The notes below the pieces were generated by a model. The model worked only from the letters and a program-made list of their open reading frames with translations. It did no database searches and was not told the DNA's origin. Below, in pieces: positions 22,230 through 25,630 of a stretch of 25,630 nt of DNA (position 1 is the stretch's first letter; every line of letters starts with the position of its first letter). The stretch is from Candidatus Moraniibacteriota bacterium (GTDB lineage Bacteria > Patescibacteriota > Minisyncoccia > Moranbacterales > UBA1568): the NCBI GenBank assembly GCA_030690925.1, contig JAUYFO010000092.1, positions 1 to 25,630 of the forward strand, in the 5' to 3' direction. The position numbers were made by a program, and so were the translations under genes.

Positions 22230-22951
22230 TGGAACTGCGCTACAACGCTATTGTTTTGAAGAAGAAAGAAGTCGGAGAAACGGATCGGCTGTATACGCTG
22301 TATACCGACACGGCTGGCAAATTGCAGTTGGTGGCCAAGGGGGTGCGTAAGTCAGAAGCCAAGCTGGCGGGCCAGCTCGAGACCCTCATGCAAGCACTGG
22401 TTATTGTCGTTAAGGGCCGTGGGGCTGGCAAGATTGCCGGCGCAGTGGCAGAAAAGAGTTTTCTCTATCTGCGCAGTGATTTCGATATTTTGAAGCGGGT
22501 AATGGAAGCAACTAGCATCTTCGAGCGCTTGGTGGGCTGGGAAGAGCAGGACAAAGAGCTCTTTGATCTCTTGGGGAAATACCTAGAGATCGTGAATGAT
22601 CTGGCTAAGGAAGAAAAAAAAGATAAGGCGCTGCTTGTGACCGAAGGTTTCCTCTTCCAGCTCTTCGCGCATTTGGGGTACGAGATCGAAACCGGTGTGT
22701 GCACGGTATCGGGAGAGAAGCTGGCCCGTGGGGAGAGGCACTTTTTCAGTCCCAGTGCCGGTGGAATGCTGCGCAGTGAGCATGCCCACGCCACGAGCGG
22801 TGCTCTACCTATCAGCGAAAGTACTATCAAACTGATTAGGTTGTTTCTTCATAACAAATTGGAAACACTTCCCAAGATCGCGGTCGAGCCAGGGCAGCTG
22901 CGTGAGGCTCGCCAGGTTGCTGCCCGCTTTTTTCAGTGGATTGAGGGGTAA
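22229..22951 (+). CDS. recO: DNA repair protein RecO
   Basis: The 240-residue protein has the N-terminal OB fold typical of RecO (YNAIVLKKKEVGETDRLYTLYT, GKLQLVAKGVRKSEAKLAGQL) and a helical C-terminal part (TEGFLFQLFAHLGYEIE, ERHFFSPSAGGMLRSEHA). RecO works with RecR to load RecA on gaps coated by single-strand binding protein. The zinc-binding cysteines seen in many RecO proteins are reduced to one (Cys in TGVCTVSGE), so zinc binding is unlikely. The start overlaps the ileS stop (TAATG), implying coupling. Confidence 0.9.
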   Translation: MELRYNAIVLKKKEVGETDRLYTLYTDTAGKLQLVAKGVRKSEAKLAGQLETLMQALVIVVKGRGAGKIAGAVAEKSFLYLRSDFDILKRVMEATSIFERLVGWEEQDKELFDLLGKYLEIVNDLAKEEKKDKALLVTEGFLFQLFAHLGYEIETGVCTVSGEKLARGERHFFSPSAGGMLRSEHAHATSGALPISESTIKLIRLFLHNKLETLPKIAVEPGQLREARQVAARFFQWIEG

Positions 22952-22956
22952 TTTCT

Positions 22957-22965
22957 TGCTACAAT
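22957..22965 (+). promoter_or_regulatory. extended -10 promoter of the surface-protein gene
   Basis: TG-C-TACAAT (22957-22965) lies 38 bases before ATG 23004, with no clear -35. It separates the following gene from the ileS-recO transcript. Confidence 0.4.
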
Positions 22966-23003
22966 GGAAATAGCAGTAAGTAGTAAGAACCGTAGCTTTT
23001 TTT

Positions 23004-24953
23004 ATGGCGCTTGAGGACCTCAATGACAAATTGCACAGTCGGGACCTACATCTCAATCGAGTGCGTACTCCGGACAGTTTTCGTCCTGGCACGACAGCGC
23101 CCGAACCTGTAGCGGTATCGGAATTTCAACAGACAGAACGCTGGGCCGTCGATGCTCCTCTGCCAAACAAGGTAGCACCGGTCCTAGCCGCCGGGGTCAT
23201 TTTCGATGACATCGCCAAGAAGCGTCGCCGCAAGCTGTTGGCCTGGGGACTCGGTGGAGTGGCTCTCCTGGCACTGATTATCGGGGTCGTTATGAAGGTG
23301 CAGTCTTCACTGTTCAATGAAGAAAAGATCGTGCTGGATGTTTCTGGCCCCGGTGATGTGCGCAGCGCTGAACTGGTCACCTTTACTTTCGAATACGGAA
23401 ACAATAATTGGCTGGCTCTGCGTGATAGTACCGTAGCGTTTGAGTATCCCGAGACATTCCATCCCGATGACCAGAAGGGGCTTGTGATAAACAAGTCGCG
23501 AGCAGAACTGACCATCGGGGATATACCATCACGCGCTCATGGCAAAATCACGCTCGCAGGGAAGTTTTATGGTTCCCGAGGAGACCAGGTGACGCTACGC
23601 GCCACCCTGCGCTATACACCGAGTAATACTACCAGCGCCTATGAGAAGGTAACAGAGTATCGTCTGAGTGTTGCTTCTTCGCCACTCTTCTTCGAGATTA
23701 CTGCGCCTCAGGAGCGAGCCTCTGATCAGGAAGTACAGTATGATCTCCGCTACCGCAACAATGGGGCCAGTGCTTTTTCTAATCTCAAAGTGAAAATGGA
23801 GTATCCGGAGGGATTCGTCTTTACCGATTCTGATCCCCGACCGACTGATAGTAATACCATCTGGACGATTGGTACACTGGCTCCACAGCAGGAGAGCACC
23901 ATCGCTATCCGGGGTCGCCTCTCCGGTGTCCGAGATGAACAGAAAACTGTCCGTGGCGGCATCGGTTTCTTTCAAGGAGACGGGAACTTCATCGCCTATG
24001 GTGAAAGCGAACAGAAAACTCGGGTGGTAGCCTCTCCGTTTTCTATCCGTCAGACCGCGGATGGCAGGCTCGATGTGCGTACCGATCCTGGTGAAATTCT
24101 GCGCTATGGTATCGAATACCGGAATGATGGGAACGTCGGTATCCGTGATGCTATCGTCACGGTGGAGATCAATTCGCCCTATATCAATCTGAGTACACTG
24201 CGTTTTGATTCCCAGGGAGGCAGGGGGGCCTACAACCCCTCGTCTCGTACCATTGTTTGGAAAGCTTCCGATGTCCCTGCTTTGGCCCGGATCGAGCCAG
24301 GGCAAGAGGGATCACTCAGTTTTTCGGTTGCTACCTACTCTGATCCGGAAAAACGCGGAACCGTGGTGCACAATCCCGCCTTCCAAACGGTGGCCAAGAT
24401 CGACAGCCCGGATATCCCCGCTATTGTTGGGGTGACCAAGGTGGTAGCAAGCAACAGGCTGACGGTGAAACTCAATACCGTCGCCTTGCATACCCTCGAT
24501 ATACGCTATCAGGATGAAACGTTTCCCAACACGGGGCCAGTACCGCCCGTAGTCGGCCAAGAGACGACCTATACGGCTCATCTGGTGGTAGGTACTTCTA
24601 CCAACGAGATCAATCGTGCTCGAGTCAGTATCCTTTTGCCGAGTGGTATCCGTTATACCGGCAAGGAATCCCCGATGAGTGAAAAGATTCTTTTTAATGA
24701 GCGCACCAACGAGTTGGTTTGGGAAGTGGAGACCTTGATTCCTGGGCAGCAACGTGAGATCGTGTTTCAGATTGGGGTGACGCCGGCACCGAGTAGCGCT
24801 GGCCAAGAAGTACCGCTCGTCAGCCAGGCGGTCCTGACAGGACAGGACAGCTTCACCGAAGAAGACGTGAAACTGGAAGCCAGTAAAAAATCCGAAAAAG
24901 TGCCGGTCATAACACCGGAGGCCAGCGCATCAGCGGGAGCAGCGGCACAGTAA
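23004..24953 (+). CDS. large membrane-anchored surface protein with DUF11-like beta repeats
   Basis: The 649-residue protein has an N-terminal cytoplasmic segment of about 75 residues, a basic stop (KKRRRKLLAWGLGG) and one membrane helix (to about residue 98), then about 520 residues outside. The outer part is several Ig-like or DUF11-like beta-sandwich units with recurring patterns: FTFEYGNNNWLALRDSTVAF, YDLRYRNNGASAFSNLKVKM, YGIEYRNDGNVGIRDAIVTV, each followed by a WxIGxLxPxQ or similar closing strand. It ends in an Ala/Ser-rich tail. Such proteins are thought to act in cell-surface structure or attachment; no catalytic motif is seen. Confidence 0.75.
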   Translation: MALEDLNDKLHSRDLHLNRVRTPDSFRPGTTAPEPVAVSEFQQTERWAVDAPLPNKVAPVLAAGVIFDDIAKKRRRKLLAWGLGGVALLALIIGVVMKVQSSLFNEEKIVLDVSGPGDVRSAELVTFTFEYGNNNWLALRDSTVAFEYPETFHPDDQKGLVINKSRAELTIGDIPSRAHGKITLAGKFYGSRGDQVTLRATLRYTPSNTTSAYEKVTEYRLSVASSPLFFEITAPQERASDQEVQYDLRYRNNGASAFSNLKVKMEYPEGFVFTDSDPRPTDSNTIWTIGTLAPQQESTIAIRGRLSGVRDEQKTVRGGIGFFQGDGNFIAYGESEQKTRVVASPFSIRQTADGRLDVRTDPGEILRYGIEYRNDGNVGIRDAIVTVEINSPYINLSTLRFDSQGGRGAYNPSSRTIVWKASDVPALARIEPGQEGSLSFSVATYSDPEKRGTVVHNPAFQTVAKIDSPDIPAIVGVTKVVASNRLTVKLNTVALHTLDIRYQDETFPNTGPVPPVVGQETTYTAHLVVGTSTNEINRARVSILLPSGIRYTGKESPMSEKILFNERTNELVWEVETLIPGQQREIVFQIGVTPAPSSAGQEVPLVSQAVLTGQDSFTEEDVKLEASKKSEKVPVITPEASASAGAAAQ

Positions 24954-24963
24954 TACCCTCGGC

Positions 24964-25630
24964 ATGACACTTTGGAAAGAACGCACAGATACTGATCGCG
25001 GTCGTATCGGTGAAATAATGACGAGAAAAGGGAGTTTGCAAACCCCCTTTTTTATGCCAGATGCTACCCGTGCCTCGGTGCGTGGATTGACGGCAGATGA
25101 TCTCCTGAAGACAGGGGTCAAGGCACTGGTGGTCAATACCTATCACCTGATGCTGCAACCGGGAGAGGCTCTGATCAAAGAGGCTGGCGGCATCCATAAT
25201 TTTATGGATTGGCAGTACCCGGTACTTTCTGATTCAGGAGGGTACCAAGTGTATTCACTGATTCATAAAAATCCTGACCTCGGACGAATCACTGAGGACG
25301 GGGCAGAGTTTCGTTCGGTGCTCGATGGCTCCAAGCATCTGCTCACGCCAGAGCGCGCCATAGAGATCCAGTTTGATCTGGGAGTAGACATGATGGTTTG
25401 TTTGGACGATCCGCGACCCAACGATGCGTCGGAGAAGGATATTGTGGCAGCGGTGGATCGGACGCTCCGCTGGGCCAGGCGCTGCAAAGACGAGTATGAT
25501 CGGCAGGTAGCGGCTCGGGAACTGGCCGTTACCACGAGGCCGCTCTTGTTCGGGGTGGTGCAGGGTGGGATGATCATTGCCGAACGTCAGCGTTGTGCCG
25601 CCGGATTGATAGCGATCGGCTTCGATGGTT
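24964..25630 (+). CDS. tgt: queuine/preQ1 tRNA-ribosyltransferase (3' end outside window)
   Basis: The first 222 codons of the gene are visible, from ATG 24964, with no stop before the window edge. The sequence fits the TGT barrel: TPFFMPDATRASVRGLTADD, VVNTYHLMLQPGE and VLSDSGGYQVYSL, in which Asp90 is the conserved catalytic Asp, then MMVCLDDPRP and LFGVVQGG. The enzyme exchanges guanine 34 of certain tRNAs for preQ1 or queuine. The second catalytic Asp and the zinc site lie beyond the edge. No SD is seen. Confidence 0.93.
   Translation, partial: MTLWKERTDTDRGRIGEIMTRKGSLQTPFFMPDATRASVRGLTADDLLKTGVKALVVNTYHLMLQPGEALIKEAGGIHNFMDWQYPVLSDSGGYQVYSLIHKNPDLGRITEDGAEFRSVLDGSKHLLTPERAIEIQFDLGVDMMVCLDDPRPNDASEKDIVAAVDRTLRWARRCKDEYDRQVAARELAVTTRPLLFGVVQGGMIIAERQRCAAGLIAIGFDG

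Noticed and set aside
23595..24305. 236-residue minus-strand ORF
   Set aside because: It is antisense to the surface-protein repeats and lacks a plausible start or motif.

Overview
The window looks like a chromosomal segment of a Candidate Phyla Radiation (Patescibacteria, probably Parcubacteria/Paceibacteria-like) bacterium. The evidence is indirect: short intergenic gaps, many genes without a Shine-Dalgarno (SD) sequence, the standard bacterial code with all three stops in use, and small membrane-anchored proteins typical of these genomes (a DUF11-like surface protein, VanZ, a lysozyme-like anchored protein). There is no rRNA or tRNA gene to fix the taxonomy. No phage, insertion sequence or CRISPR array is visible.

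Layout, left to right. 1-365: tail of a probable upstream gene, a possibly structured leader and a good promoter. 366-3326: a lysozyme-like membrane protein, an EamA-type transporter and a membrane-anchored TIM-barrel glycosidase. 3456-5227: a tightly coupled set (SpoU-type RNA methyltransferase, HAD phosphatase, a tiny membrane ORF, VanZ). 5259-6236: an orphan gene of unknown function that converges, through a strong bidirectional terminator, on a minus-strand translation and ribosome-rescue block read as smpB > ssrA (tmRNA) > infC > rpmI > rplT (8541 down to 6298). 8596-9814: a strong plus-strand promoter followed at once by a terminator-like hairpin, then trhO. 9946-10605: a lipoprotein with its own promoter and terminator. 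10747-12477: argS. 12500-12518: a REP-like element. 12530-13283: a 55-residue membrane protein and a histidine phosphatase. 13354-14442: a PAS domain fused to an ECF-type sigma factor. 14554-18871: an anaerobic/nitrogen-oxide block with nrdD, a separate glycyl-radical ORF, nrdG and a membrane-anchored copper nitrite reductase. 18879-22951: a T-box-controlled ileS followed by recO. 23004-24953: a large surface protein. 24964-end: tgt, cut by the window edge.

How the genes work together. smpB and ssrA are the two partners of trans-translation and sit directly upstream of the infC-rpmI-rplT ribosomal operon. NrdD, the glycyl-radical ORF and NrdG would form an oxygen-sensitive ribonucleotide reductase whose radical-bearing tail is encoded apart from its catalytic body. 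NirK next to it, and a PAS-sigma fusion just upstream, suggest (inference) a redox- or oxygen-responsive neighbourhood. The ileS leader can be folded into a T-box with an unusually short Stem I, an ATC specifier, a TGGT bulge and a competing terminator. The IleRS itself carries the rare GXHH version of the HIGH motif.

The most noteworthy points are the split NrdD, the PAS-sigma fusion, the ultrashort T-box with IleRS2 GXHH, the anchored NirK, and a short terminated transcript containing a copy of the 16S anti-SD sequence.
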